Below, piece after piece: positions 1-12,900 of a stretch of 64,000 nucleotides of DNA (the stretch's first letter is position 1; the number at the start of each line of letters is the position of its first letter). Source of the stretch: Cyprinodon diabolis (Eukaryota; Chordata; Actinopteri; Cyprinodontiformes; Cyprinodontidae); assembly GCA_030533445.1 (NCBI GenBank), contig CM060070.1, positions 32,642,001 through 32,706,000 on the forward strand, in the 5' to 3' direction. The position numbers were made by a program, and so were the translations under genes. A model generated the notes under the pieces. It saw only the letters and a program-made list of their open reading frames with translations. It ran no database searches and had not been told where the DNA came from.

Positions 1-1759
1 TCAGCAGGCCGATCATACGGCTGCTCTGCCATTCCACCATATCTGGCTGCATCTTCACGGCTTTCTGGAAGAGCTCTGCAGCCTGTAGCTTCTTCTCTTT
101 GTCGAACTTCATCAGGGTCCAGGCCTTCTCAGCATAGACCTCTGGATGGAGATCCACCTTCTTGGTCTTCATCAGAGCTTCAACCTTTGAGAGGTAATCC
201 TGACTCTTCTCATCTTCTCTGAGATGATGGTGCAGCCAAGCCAGATTCCCATAGTTCACCGTCAGCCATGGACCTTCATCTGAGTGCTTCTGGTGTTGGA
301 ACGTCTTAGTGGCCTGGGTGAAGAACTTCAGGGCCTCTTCAGAGGAGCCCAGCTTGAACTGGATGAACCCCCGCAGGTTGTAGATGTGACCCAGCCAGAA
401 GTTTCCCTCATCTGTGCCGATGTCCTCCAGCTTATCTCTAATACGGAATAGTTTGCTCTGGTTGGTGTTCAGATCCCAGGTGAAGTGGCACTCCAGAACC
501 TTCAGTCTGGATGTTAGACTCTGAGCAGAACTGATGGGAACATCACAAAACATTCAGTTAATTAGAGAGGATTTAAAATAACTGGCATTAAAAATACAAC
601 CAGAATGGACGGAGGAGCTGAAGTACGAGCAGGAAGTAACGAGGAGAACGTGAGAAGAAAATACAATTATGGAAATAAAAAAAATAAAAATAAGATAATG
701 AAGATTAGATAAACATGATGCTACGCAAACTAATAGACAGCCTATAAAATATTTATGTTAGGAAGTTACTTTATCATTGTTCTGTTTTCAACTGAGCATG
801 AAATTGCTAGCGTTTTATATTCTCTCCGTATAAAAAACTGATAAGAGCAGAACAAAAGAAATCAATCCCGCAGGAAGGTGGGTGGGGCTTAATGTTTCTC
901 AGTAGGATGTGATTGGCCGCTTGTAGAGTAGCTCTACCTTACTTTTTTAGTAATTTTAAAGATAAAATTGTCAGATTCACACAGGAATGTCAGTCTGTTA
1001 GCCTCACTTTTATTTGTTTTTTAGGGGGTCCGTTTTTCTAAGGCCCAAGGCTGGCTGTTGGTTTTGAACTTTTCTCAATTTTACCTGAATTTGCCATATT
1101 TTTAATAACAACATTTTTGTTTATTTTCCTTTCTGAGATCCTCTTGTTTCTCTTTTGCCGCCCAGTTTAACTTTTAAAATCTCTTATTGTTTTATATTAT
1201 TTGATCCTGCGTGTAAGCTTCCTTATTTCTGCTGTTTTTATCCCACTGTCAGACCTGTTTTTCCACTGTTGGACAGTAAAGGTATTTCCTCGAGCATGAG
1301 GGCTTTGGAAGAAACAGATTATATTTAAATAAAGAATCAGAGAGGTGCTGTGGGCTTCTGATAATCACTATAGGAGTCATTTTGGGTCCAAAAGTGAAGG
1401 ATTCCCTCTGAGACTTACTTATGGAGAGTGGAAGAGGAATCTCCCCATAGGCTGTAGGTCACCTTATAACTGCCATTATAAGGTGACCTATAATTCATTT
1501 TCTGATAGATCAATGTCATTAAATGACATGATGTATTTTATCTGAAAATTAAAATAGCAAAGAATATATGTAACATGTCCTCATCTCATCTGCTTGATGT
1601 GTTCTAATAACCTGACATCTACCTGAGAAAAATGTACCAAGGTAAAATTATTAGTGAGTAAAATAGACATTTTAATCACTTTTCACATACTGAACTATTA
1701 TAAAGTGGTGAAAAGAGAACCAGTGAAAGAAAAGTAGAATCAATCTGATCTCACCTCAT
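1..1759 (-). CDS. IFIT-like interferon-induced TPR protein, 5' part (runs off window)
   Basis: Coding exons on the minus strand are 1759-1755 (ATG plus two bases) and 530-1 (continuing off the left edge), with a GT-AG intron at 531-1754. Joined, they read MSSAQSLTSRLKVLECHFTW and continue through about 178 residues, including EVYAEKAWTLMKF. The CHFTWDL block and the helical TPR pattern (YNLRGFIQFKLG, VNYGNLAWLHHHL) are typical of vertebrate IFIT proteins, cytosolic antiviral RNA-binding TPR proteins induced by interferon. A first coding exon holding only the start codon and two bases is the known IFIT gene organisation. Only the N-terminal third or so is present, so the IFIT subtype and the integrity of the C-terminus cannot be judged. 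An ISRE-like site lies upstream at 1938-1950. Confidence 0.9.
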
Positions 1760-1937
1760 TTTCTCGCTGCCTTCTGTTCCTATGGTTCTCCTGGAGCGTC
1801 TGATGGTTGCTCAGATGCGCGGCTGCAGACTGATCCTCCGCAGCTAGCGCTCAGCTTTATCAACGCCGTGACGTCACTAGATGACTTTAGGGCGAACAAT
1901 GGAGACAGAAATATTGCTTCACTCAGACGAAGTTTTA

Positions 1938-1982
1938 ACTTTCGCTTTCCTGGGAACCGAATCTCGGAACCGAAACGAAACT
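1938..1982 (-). promoter_or_regulatory. ISRE / IRF-binding element of the IFIT-like gene
   Basis: On the gene strand, 1950-1938 reads GGAAAGCGAAAGT, an exact GAAANNGAAA interferon-stimulated response element core, about 180 bp upstream of the IFIT ATG. A second cluster, GGAACCGAAACGAAACT, reads on the plus strand at 1966-1982 and also carries repeated GAAA cores, though with one-base spacing in part. Paired ISREs just upstream of exon 1 are the normal control of IFIT genes (ISGF3/IRF). That this site works here is inferred from position and sequence. Confidence 0.7.
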
Positions 1983-2484
1983 ATTGACCAATGAATTGTT
2001 CCTGCTATCAGATGATTAATCAGAGCGTTTGCTTTCAAAGCCGCTCTGGTTTTTATTTGTTCATCATTAAACTGATGAGGTGAAACAGTTTAACGATATT
2101 TTCAGCTCTAATATCTCCTTTATTCACCTTAAACAGAGCAGGTGTGACTGAACCCAGTCTGTCCCAGTGTGGAAACAGGAACAGTTCTGTCAGCATGATG
2201 TTAATCTCTTTAGTAATAATGATAATAAAACTCCCTAACAGCATCTAACTCATTATGAATACTCCCTCCCTCTGTTAAACTACTGCTATAAACAAAAAGG
2301 CTATGAACATTTAATCCAGAAAATATAACAGGAATTTAAAACATTGAAGGGCCTTTTACTGTCTTAGAAGTTTATTAATAAAAATCATCACTGATATGAG
2401 AAGTTAGAGTAACGACCAGAGGGTCATCATGTTTATCGTTTATTGTAATTACAGTTAGTCACAGCAACATTTGGCACAAACTTT

Positions 2485-2525
2485 GGTTTCTATTTCATGC
2501 ACAAAATGAGCATGAAATAGAAACC
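2485..2525. repeat. Perfect 16-bp hairpin
   Basis: Arms at 2485-2500 (GGTTTCTATTTCATGC) and 2510-2525 are exact reverse complements around a 9-base loop. It lies in the intergenic stretch between the IFIT-like gene and TRMT1L. No gene is visible around it; it may be the core of an old MITE. Confidence 0.6.
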
Positions 2526-2962
2526 TAACCAACAGATTCTCCTTCCTCCTCCTCATCATCAGCTTTTATCGACTTTCAGTGATCACTGATATTTAAGAAG
2601 CACGAGCACCCAGTACTGGAATTAAAGGATCAGGAGGGATGGCATCCCCCTTCTTATAAAAATCCTAAAAGATCTCCCCCCTTCCTAAATGACCATCCCA
2701 CCCATACCATCCCCTGTGACCTTTTATTACTGAATGTGTAAAATTTCTACTATACATTAACAGTAATGTGGTGGCTGTGGGCTTACGAGTAGCCTGAGCA
2801 AAATAAATAAAATCAAAGTAGTGTCCTACCATGACTATGAAGCTGATCCCAGTGGGAAATTAGTCTCTGACTATGTAGGGGCAGCGATAGCCTTGCCAGT
2901 CCAGGGACTGACTGCAGATCTACTGTAAGGTTCCTTGGTCAAGGTAATTGACATGTAAAAAC

Positions 2963-3756
2963 CAGGGGCGAATTTACCATTATACAATACTAGGCAGTTG
3001 CCTAGGGCCCCAAGTTCCTGGGGGCCCCATAAAACTCTATTTATATGTATGGTTAAAACAACTATTCCTTATTTGTGTACATTAGTTCTGTTTTTGATTT
3101 TTAAAAATCCTTTCGCTAAAATGCCATCAGAATGCCTATAATATTAAGCGTGTCTCAGCCCCCCCCTTCAGTCTCCACCATATTGGATCGGTCCATTTGC
3201 TGCACATGTTCAGAAAGGTCCAAACAGACAGCAGCAAACCATTTGAAAACAACTGATGCGAAGACCAGTGTTGCCAACTTAGCGCTTTTGTCGCTATATT
3301 TATCGACTTTTCAGACTTTTATTTGAAAAAAGCGCCGAGCTCCAAATCAAGCGATTTTTTTCTGCTACTGGCGACTCTGGCGACAACATATAAAAGCAGC
3401 AAACTCTGCTCTCCAGAGCAAGTAGATTGGTAACCCCAGCTCCTGCTCTCCTCTATCTTGTCTGTTGTCATGATTCATGCAGCGATGTTTTCATCCAAAT
3501 GAAAAATGGAGAAAAGATCCACAGATCATGGCTTGTCTACAGTGAAAAGAAGGATGGGTTATTTACTTTTGCCATCAGATTTTTGGAAACACAGGAAGGA
3601 GCAATCAGCTAAGTGAGCTTAGTGCTTGGGAAAAAAAAATATTTCATTCCTTCAGAGACAGCATGAAAAGTCAGCTGAGTACAAAACATATAGAAGAAAA
3701 TGATTGGCTAAGGGTGGCCAAGGCCACCCCTGGCCCCCCATTTAGCCCCGCCCCTG
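2963..3756. mobile_element. Probable hAT-type MITE debris
   Basis: The stretch begins CAGGGGCGAATTTACC and ends with the inverted CGCCCCTG, the CAGGGG-type terminus of hAT elements. The 8-base flanks (gtaaaaac, tgataaat) do not match, so this may be two fused fragments rather than one insertion. Inside, near 3262-3390, is a segment with 'tgttgccaacttagcg' and 'ggcgactctggcgac', which I recognise as a common teleost dispersed repeat. No coding capacity is visible. The remaining intergenic sequence (1760-2960 and 3757-3985) shows nothing beyond the ISRE and hairpin listed separately. Confidence 0.4.
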
Positions 3757-3985
3757 TGATAAATCTGAGCACTGAGCAGCTCCTGCTTCACCTCTTTCAC
3801 CCAAATGATGACATCGTTCAGCTATAAACTAAGACTGACAGAAGTCTGCGCTTTGCTTTTATAAAACAATTCTTTCCGAACAGAGTTTGATTTTGTGCGT
3901 AGCAGCAGAAGCGCTGCGCCGGAGTTACGTCTTTTGCGTACAGCACGTACGTTAGCCTACTTCCTGCCTGGTGCTGCAGTCAGAA

Positions 3986-6900
3986 ATGGCGGAGCTGAAA
4001 GAGGCGGACGCTTCTCAGCAGCACCAGGAGGACGGAGGCATCAAACGTGAGTAAAACCGCGTCACTTCTCCGTCGATGCGCTGATCCCGTGGCAATAAGA
4101 GCGATTTGAACCCAAGCGGCAGACTTTGCATCAGTGCGTGTAGAATTTCCCCAGAATCTGAGTTTGAAGAACGAAGCGCGAGGAGGGCCTCAGCGCGGAG
4201 CTCCGCCATAGGGCCTAAACAATCAACAACAACATGGGTGGATGGATGGATGGAGGCGCAGCCGCAGAACAGCGCGGCGGCGGTAGGGGTTTAACTGCGC
4301 ACATCTGGCCAGCTGTATCCTCTGCAGCAGATGCGCTGATAGACATGAAGTGGAACTTCACATGGAAAACCAAAACTTTGTGGGGAAAAAAAATTAACTA
4401 AAAAGAACTAGAGGGCCTGAATTTACGATTTCCTGAAAGCACGGAGATAAATCGGTGTATTTGAATTTTATTACATATTTTTGCCTGTCGGTTTTTCGAG
4501 GATAATCAGCAACAAACCAGATTAATAGAAACCAAAACCTGATCTGATAGTTTTGATCTGAATCAGAGCGCTGCGCCCAATACTCAGAAAATTACCTGGA
4601 AGGAAAAAGTCTATTAGGAAGAGGTTTGTTGGTGTTATTTTAATGAATGTGAAACCCCACAGCACTGCTGACGGTGTGACATAGAAACATTTTAATAGGT
4701 TCATGGTTCCTTAATTTATTTGCAGCAGTTTAAAACACATTCATACCCAGATACACTGAAAAAAGTGAAAAGGTCTTTAGACCCAGAACTGTAGTTTTCT
4801 ATAAGTTGTGCTGTGGCAGGCTGTTTTTACATTTATTAAAAGCACCCTCCTTTCTGTTGTTCCATTTGTAGATCACAAAAATATGATTATTCCTGATCAA
4901 AATCACACTCCTAGACTGAACTGTAATAATATTCTTTCTAAATTAAATTTTTGCAGCAGAAACTGAATTTCAGAAAGTAAAAAATAAAAAGATTATACTA
5001 GTAAGAATTAATTTTTATATATCTAGAAATGTTCACACATTTTAAGTGGCCGTTTTGATATTCATCAGCTTGACTGAATATTTATTAATAATATCTTAAT
5101 AATACAAATGCTGACCAGTAACAATAGGAATATGGAGACCTATAATTAATTTCTAAACATCCAGAATCTTTATTTTAGATGTAAAGAATGTCACTTTGTT
5201 TGAAATGGTCATTTTGATAAGGAATGTTTTTTTTTCAGATATCAAGAATATATATTTAGTAATACTAATACATATCATATCTGCTTGCTGTACTCTGTTG
5301 TGACCATGATATCATTATGGAGCTATTTCTTGTATGGCAGTTGGTCAATGTGTCTATTTAGGTGAAATCATCTGACAGCAGATGCAGATGAAGTCTAAAA
5401 ACATTGTTCTAATAGATAAGACATGTTAATCTTCTTCAGTTTCATTCAGTCTTCTTTTACAAAGTAAATACTAAGCGGCTGTTTGCAACCACTTCGGATG
5501 TTATCATCCCAATAAATGGTTGTTATTAGAGGTTAGCTATCCCTTAGAATGGCTTCAGATTGTGTCAGTAGGCTCAGTAGGTTGTTATTGCTGAATGAAT
5601 CCTAATCTTAATCCTAAAGTAAATCCTTTTTCCCCCGCGGAATTAATCTATGTGTGATCTAAAAATATTTCTGTAGTATTTCATGTACTGTAAAAAGAAA
5701 TAAAATAAAATGATCCACATGCTGTTCATAAAAAACAAACCAAAAACAAATAATTATCATATCGTGTCAATTGACTTTTAGAATCCTCCCCCTATAAATT
5801 TATTAATCTATGAAAAAGTGCAGATCATTCTTTAAAAGGATACTCATCAAACTAACATACAATGTTTGTTTTTAAATTTTAATGTGCGTAATGGACCTAG
5901 TGAATGATTTTTTTATCTTATTTTTGTTTGTTTTTATGCACAAAAGTATGACAAAAATCTGACTAAATCAGGAAATAAAACGGTGTGATTGGCTGTAAGG
6001 AGAGCGAAGACAGAGGAATCTGCTACCGGCCAGGTTAGCTCTGAGGCAGAACGTTACTACTTAAACAAATGCAGAGTTGAGGAACTCTCTTTGTGAACTG
6101 GAAAACTCAGAGTTTCCCTGTTTAGAAACCTTAGAGTTTTCCATAAGCCTGCTTTTTGAATCAAACCTCTGGTGTCCCATCAAAATCAATTTAATCCACA
6201 GGAACCATATTGGAACAGTTTGGGAACAGTTAACCTTTCATCTTACTGGTTACTAGATGTTACCGAATTTCAGATCATAGAAATATCTCAAGAATTAAAA
6301 AGTAACTGTTCATCATGCGAGCCTGCCCCGACCCATCCTCACCACCTTATACAGAAGCACCATAGAGCGTTCTGACCAGCTGTCTCGCTGTATGGTGTGG
6401 AGGCTGCAGCGCCTCAGGCTGGAAGGTCAGAAGAGTGGTGAGAACAGCAGAAAAGATCATCTGGGATCCTCTTCCCTCCATAAAAGACATTTCATCCCAG
6501 CGCTGCGTGTCCCAGGCCCGTAACATTATTAGTGACCCCTCACCCCCCCACCATGGACTGTTCTCCCTGCTGCCCTCTGGGAAGAGGCTTTGCATCATTC
6601 GATGCAGGTCCAGCAGATTCTGCAACAGTTTCCTCCCCACTGCCGTTAGACTGCTGAATGTTGTATAAAATGGGGTTAAAATAAAAAAGATAATAAAATA
6701 ATGCTGAAAGTTGGAAAAACTGTAAATCGTATACCAGTCTAATGTTTACATTCGATGAACATGTTTAATTTTTTTATTTTTTATGGAAATGTCTTGAGAG
6801 CTGTACTGACCGAAATTTGGTTTTGTATACACTCTGTGTGTACAAAATGACAAGAAAGTCTGTCTAAGTCTATCATGTGAGGATTCTTTTTCTTTTTTAA

Positions 6901-9900
6901 TTCAAATGTGTTTTTGTTTTTTTTTATTCTCCTGATTTTTTTGTATTTTTAATAAGAATTTTAAAGTTCAAACTGGAGCAGAAAGTCTGATTTAAATTCC
7001 TCTCATCTGGTTTTGAAGGTGATGCAGATGAGGATGCTCCTGGGGCGCTGATCCAGGCTCCCGGGGGGCCGGTCCAAGCTGCAGACAGTGACACCAAACC
7101 TTCAACCACAACCTCCGGTAAATAAGCTGATCAGCTGCCCATCTGTGGACTCGCAGTAACAGATGCATGAAATAAAAGCTTGTTTGGATTTGTTCCCTGC
7201 ATGCAGACAGACACATCTCCATCCAGACCAAGCTGGAAGGCCTGGAGATGCTGGTGGACCTAAATGGGGGTGAGTTCAGTCCCTCAATACCATCTACAAT
7301 GTTCATTTTCGGTTAAACTCCTTCAGACTCACCTCTTAATAGTCAAAGTTTCTCATTTCCATAAAACATTTAGTGGAATTAAAATCCAACATGCTGACAG
7401 ATAATTGAGGACTTTTGTTGCTGGATCCTGATGACTGTTGGATATTTCCTGTCTCCCTCCAGCGGGGCGGAAGTCCTGCCCTCTTTGTCCAGAGGAGAAG
7501 TTCAAAGCTTGCTACAGCCACAAACTACGCAGACACCTGCAGAAGCTCCACTGGAAGGTCTACGTGGATTTCCAGGGTAACACTTTGTCTTCTTCACTGA
7601 ATCCAACTGGAACATGCTGTTGATCTGCCTGTTGACCTCCATCTCCTTCCAGGCAGCAGGATGTGCATCTGCCACCTGCCCTGCAGGAACCCCAGGCCCA
7701 GCCAGAGTGGAGATCCGGTGAGGGGGGCGGGGTCACAGTGGAGTGACAGTTTTTTTTCTGTGTTTGAGGTTCTTCTAGGTGGGATTGATGCAGTAACCTG
7801 AAGCTGCAGGAGTTTCTATGAACAAGAATCTGGATTTTTCTCTGGGTTCAGTTTACCTGTAATATTAAGGCTCCATAGATCAGAGTCCTTAAACTCAGCA
7901 GGTTCTGATCCGTTCAGCAGGATAACACAGTGTCATCGGCCTACGTTAAGACGTTCAGGTCTAGCCCACAGGATTAAAACCTGTGTGGATTGGTTCTAGC
8001 CTTTCTTCTAAAACCGGGTAAGTAATCGGCCCAGATGTTCAGGAGAATCTTTATAGGCACCAAGAAATCAAGTCTGTCCTCAGAAACTACTAGAGGACCA
8101 GTTCACCATTAATGCTGAACTCTTGCGCCTTCACATACAGTGAAGTCTGACCTGATTGGACAGAAATCTGTCTGGAAGGAGTTTGATTGGCTGTTGGCCT
8201 TATAAGTCTTTGAAGATTCTGCTCCAAGTTTTAAATCTTATTTAGTTTAAAACGTTATTCTTAAAAACATCTTAATTTCTTTCATTTCACAATGAACCCT
8301 CCAGAAGTCCTGCTGTGAAACACGGCGGTGGCAGCATCATGCTGGTTGTTGTTGTTTTGTGGATGAAACCAAAGGAAGGAGGAGTTCTTCCACCTGTCTT
8401 CTGGTTAGTGGGACAATGGCTGAAACCTGGACACAGCTTCTTCGTACTTGGTTCTGAAGAAGGTTCCCACCATTAACCGTGGAACATGTTTATGAATCTG
8501 AGTCAACACCAGGAGGAGTTTAAGGTTCTTCAATCAGTCCACCCTAGAAACAGAACGGTTCTGATAGAGTAAGCCTGTGATTGTTTCGCTTCATGAGTCT
8601 GAACCTTGTGTCCAAACTGTTCTGTTCCTCCTCCAGGGGGCGGGGAGACACATGGCCCACTACCACTGCGTGGTTTGCTCTGTCACCATCGCCCGGAGGA
8701 CCGACATGATCAGCCACCTGAGACGCCATGACAACAAAGGAGAGACGGAGGCCAGCTACTGCGGGAGCTCAGAGGTCCAGGTGGAGGAGCCGAGTGAGGA
8801 CCACACCACGTCACACCAAACCCCACTGAGACCACCCTCCCTCTGAAACTGGGTCTGCTTTTCCACAGCCCCGTCGGGTCAGGACTACGAGATCATGAAA
8901 GAACTCGGAACAAACGTCCAGCTCCTGCCCAACCACACCACCCCGCTGAAGAGCGACACCTACTTTAACCGGAAGATGAAGACCAACAGGTGCAGAGGAG
9001 CTTCAGGTTAACCCGGATCAGAACCAGCATGGAGGTCCGCTAAAGCTGCATGTTTTTGTTGCAGGCAGCTGGTGTTTTGTTCCCTCGCTGTTCTGGCCGA
9101 GGAGAGGAGCCCGCTGGAGTGTCTGGACGCGTTTGGAGCCACAGGTGAGAACAGTTCTACCCAAACCGGACAGAGGCGGTGTTGCTGGTTCAGCAAATCG
9201 TCTGGCTGTGAAGAATGATCCGCTGCAGTGTGAGAAAGTATTTGCTCCCTCCTGAGATATTTTCATCATCAAACAGGTTTTAATATCAACTTAAGATGAT
9301 CTGAGATGATCAGGGAAGCTGAGTCCAAACAATTCCGTTACTAAGGGAGAATCAGCTGCCAGCGTACGGAGCTGCTTTGGGGCCAAAATGCTTGTTCAAG
9401 AACTTTTTTGTTGTGAACATTTTTGAACATAGAATATTTAATCATGTTCTAAAGACATTTCTATTTCCCACAGTTCTTGAATTCAACATCTGGGAATAGT
9501 TTGTTCTGGCACTTAATCTGTCAGTAATCAACCCACACCCTGTTATTTAAGCTCCTCCCCAATGCTGAGAACACAGCAGTTAAAAACAAAAAATAAACAT
9601 TTAAATCTGAGAAAGATCATTAATAATTTGTTTTCAGTTTCAAATCACTTTATTTATTTTCTAACTAATGTTTAATTTAATAATTTTTTTTAAAGACAAT
9701 CTTTTTAAACACTTTATGCAGTGCTTGCCCACAATGCTATCAGCCCCTGTCAGCTCATGCCCAACCATCTCACTTGGACTTTAATTAGGCCACCCATAAA
9801 CCTTTGTTTTGTTTTGTTTGGTTTTGGTAAATGGTGTCAGTTTGTCGCACTTTAGGTCAGAAGCTGATGGCAAAATTAATGTCCCCATCTATTGCAACAA

Positions 9901-12900
9901 ATTAATTTCTGAAGCAACACTGCAGGTCCAGACCATCATGCTACCACCGCCGTGATTGGCTGCAGGTGTTTCTTTTATGTAGTGCTGCTAGTTTTCCTCC
10001 ATTTGTAACATGACGCAGACCTCTACCAAGATTACTTTTGACTTTTTAGTCCAAAGAATATTTCCAGATGTTTTCTGGTAAATGAAATGGGTCTGTGCTG
10101 ATTCTGGCTTTGGATTCCTTGTGATAGAAATTTTTGCGCAGTTTAACCTGCCCATTTTTGAATCATGATTACTGATCTGAGAAGCTCAAGCTTCTTCTCG
10201 GCTCTTTGGACACGTTGGTCAGTTCTTGGAGGTCTAACGTCTGAAAGTTTTCAGACTTGGGCCCAGATTAAAGGTCGCTGAGTCCATTTTGTGTCATGCT
10301 TTCCTTTAGGCATCATGGGCCTCCAGTGGGCCAAACACCTTCGTAACGCCGTCAAAGTGACCATAACGGACATCAACGACACGTGCATCAAAATGATTAA
10401 AGAGAACTGTGAGCTGAACAACATCCGAGTGGATGGAGGCTCTCGAGGCCCTCGGGGAACCGATAAGGTTGGCGGTGAGGCAGAGACGGCTCCTATTGCT
10501 ACCGTGGAGGTCGCCAAGATGGACGCCAATGTCATCATGCATTTGCGACCTTTTGACTATATGTAAGTTTATCTTCGTACACATCCTGAAAATTCTGATG
10601 TCATTAAATGTTTCTAGTCTCTCAACCCAAACGTTTCATCTTCCAGCCACCTGGATCCATTCGGCACGGCTGTTAACTACCTGGATGCTGCCTTCAGGAA
10701 CGTCAGAAACCTTGGCATCATTTCGGTGACATCTACGGACACCGGCTCGCTCTACGCCAAGTCACCCAACGTCACCCTGCGCCACTACGGTTGCCACATT
10801 GTCCGGACAGAGTACTTCAAAGAGCTGGCTGCACGCATGGTTGTTGCAGCCGTGGCCAGGTAGGACTCCTTCTCCATCTGTTTGCTATGGAGACTTTGAA
10901 CTATTAATGTGACTTTCCCTTAATCGTTGCAGAGCGGCGGCACGCTGTAACAAAGGCATCGAGGTGCTGCTGACTGTGGCTTTGGAGCATTTTGTGCTGG
11001 TGGTTGTGAGGGTACTCAGAGGTCCGACTCAAGCGGACGAGTCGGCCAAGAGGCTTCGCAAGCTGGTCCACTGCCAGTGGTGTGAGGAGAGAGTCTTCCT
11101 GAAACAAGGCAACATGGTGGACGGTGAGCTGCTGTCATCCTTGTAGTTTGACATAAACCATGCTCAATGTCCAGCAGCCTCACTAATCAGCGCCATGTTT
11201 TTTGTTGTCAGTAGAAAATGGTTGTTTCCCCGAATGGGAACTCAATGTCAATACTTCAAAAATGTGATTCATTAAGATGTGGCTCATTTTACAAAGTTTT
11301 TTAAACCTACGCGATATGAAGATTTACATGCAATTTATTTTTTTCTAATAATCTACTGTTGTGTTGTTTTTGTTTGTTTATTTTGCCTAGAATGTTGTTC
11401 TGTACCTTGGCATATTCAAGCTGGATACGTTTACTGATGATTAGCTTACATGTTACACTAACGGGTTAGTTTACTCGATTTTTAGCTTGCTATTGTTGCA
11501 TTTGGCTTATTTTAAATTCATTTTAGCCCAACTACAAAGATCACTGAACTTTAGCCAAGCTTAGCTTTGTTAATTTTAGCTCGATTTAGGGACAGCATAG
11601 CATGACACCGCTAGCTTGTTTTAACCTGTTTTCAGGGGGAACCTTAGCATAGTTGTAGGTCTTTTATTTATTTATCTTTTTTTTCTTATCTTAGATTTCA
11701 GCAGGTTCGTTATCTAGAGTAGTTGTGTGGATTAGCTCATTGAATTAGCATTAGCATACCGTAGACTCATGTAGCTTCAGTTTAAATTGGGGCTTGAAAA
11801 CAAAATAATTTTTCCATCATTCCGTTCCGAGCGGTTTTGTATGTTTAACGTTTTCGTTCTTATGTTCCGCCACCAACATATCGGGTCTGAACCGGTTCGG
11901 AACGCAATATATCGTTCGTTCTTATCGTTTCTGCAGTGTTTGGTTGATTTGATGCTGCATTAAACAAGAAATATTTCCTCATCTGGTTTTCTTGGTTCCA
12001 TTCCATCTAAACATGTAAAAGCCAAAATAAATTGCAGTATTCAATCTGTAACAACCGCACTAGCCAGCTAATATTAAGTTCAGTTGGCTAATGTTGGCTG
12101 GCTAGCTCACATGAACAGTGTAGAGGCTAATTCATTTTCCGTAGCTAGAAATTTCTAATAGGGAGATATATTTGCAACCTTTATTGTGAATTACTAAGTT
12201 AAAGTTATTAATTCAACTCAGTTACATTTGTTTATGTTTGTTGATAGCTCAGTTGCGTCTCAGCATCGTGCTGGGGTGGTAGTGGAAAAGGAAGAGGAAA
12301 TATTAACAGCTGCCTGGATTGAGCCTGGGGGCGGCGAAGTGATCACACAACCTGAAATAGATCTTTTTCCCCACTGACATTGGCTATGCTTTTGTGAAAT
12401 TTTGTAAAAGTATATTGAGAACGAAAAAAATTTTTTTTGATTAACTGGCTTAGTGGATTTCAGAACAACGATTCTGTTCCGGAACAGTTGAATACCTTTT
12501 CATTTTTGTTTCCGTTCCTTGTAAAATTCCGTTTGTTTCCGGTTTTCGTTCTTTAACCGGTTCGGACCCCTGGTTTAAATAAAAGTAGTTTTATGTAGCT
12601 GATTTATTTTCTTTAATCCCAGCTTTTAGCTTTTAGCGTTTTTTATCTAATCTTTTTATAAACCTGAAATCCTACGATTCTTTGGTCGAGTCATGTGTGT
12701 TGATACTTCTTAGCAGATCCTAGTAAAGCAACTGATTATTTGAAGATCGCTTTTTGTTAATTTAGCTTAGTATAGTTTAACTGGATGTTATGTGTTTATA
12801 AAGCATCTAATATAAATTAGCTTAAGCCGCTTAAGTTGGATTTATTTAACATAATTTTTATTTTAAAGCTACAGTGTGTAATAATTACAGGGATATACAG

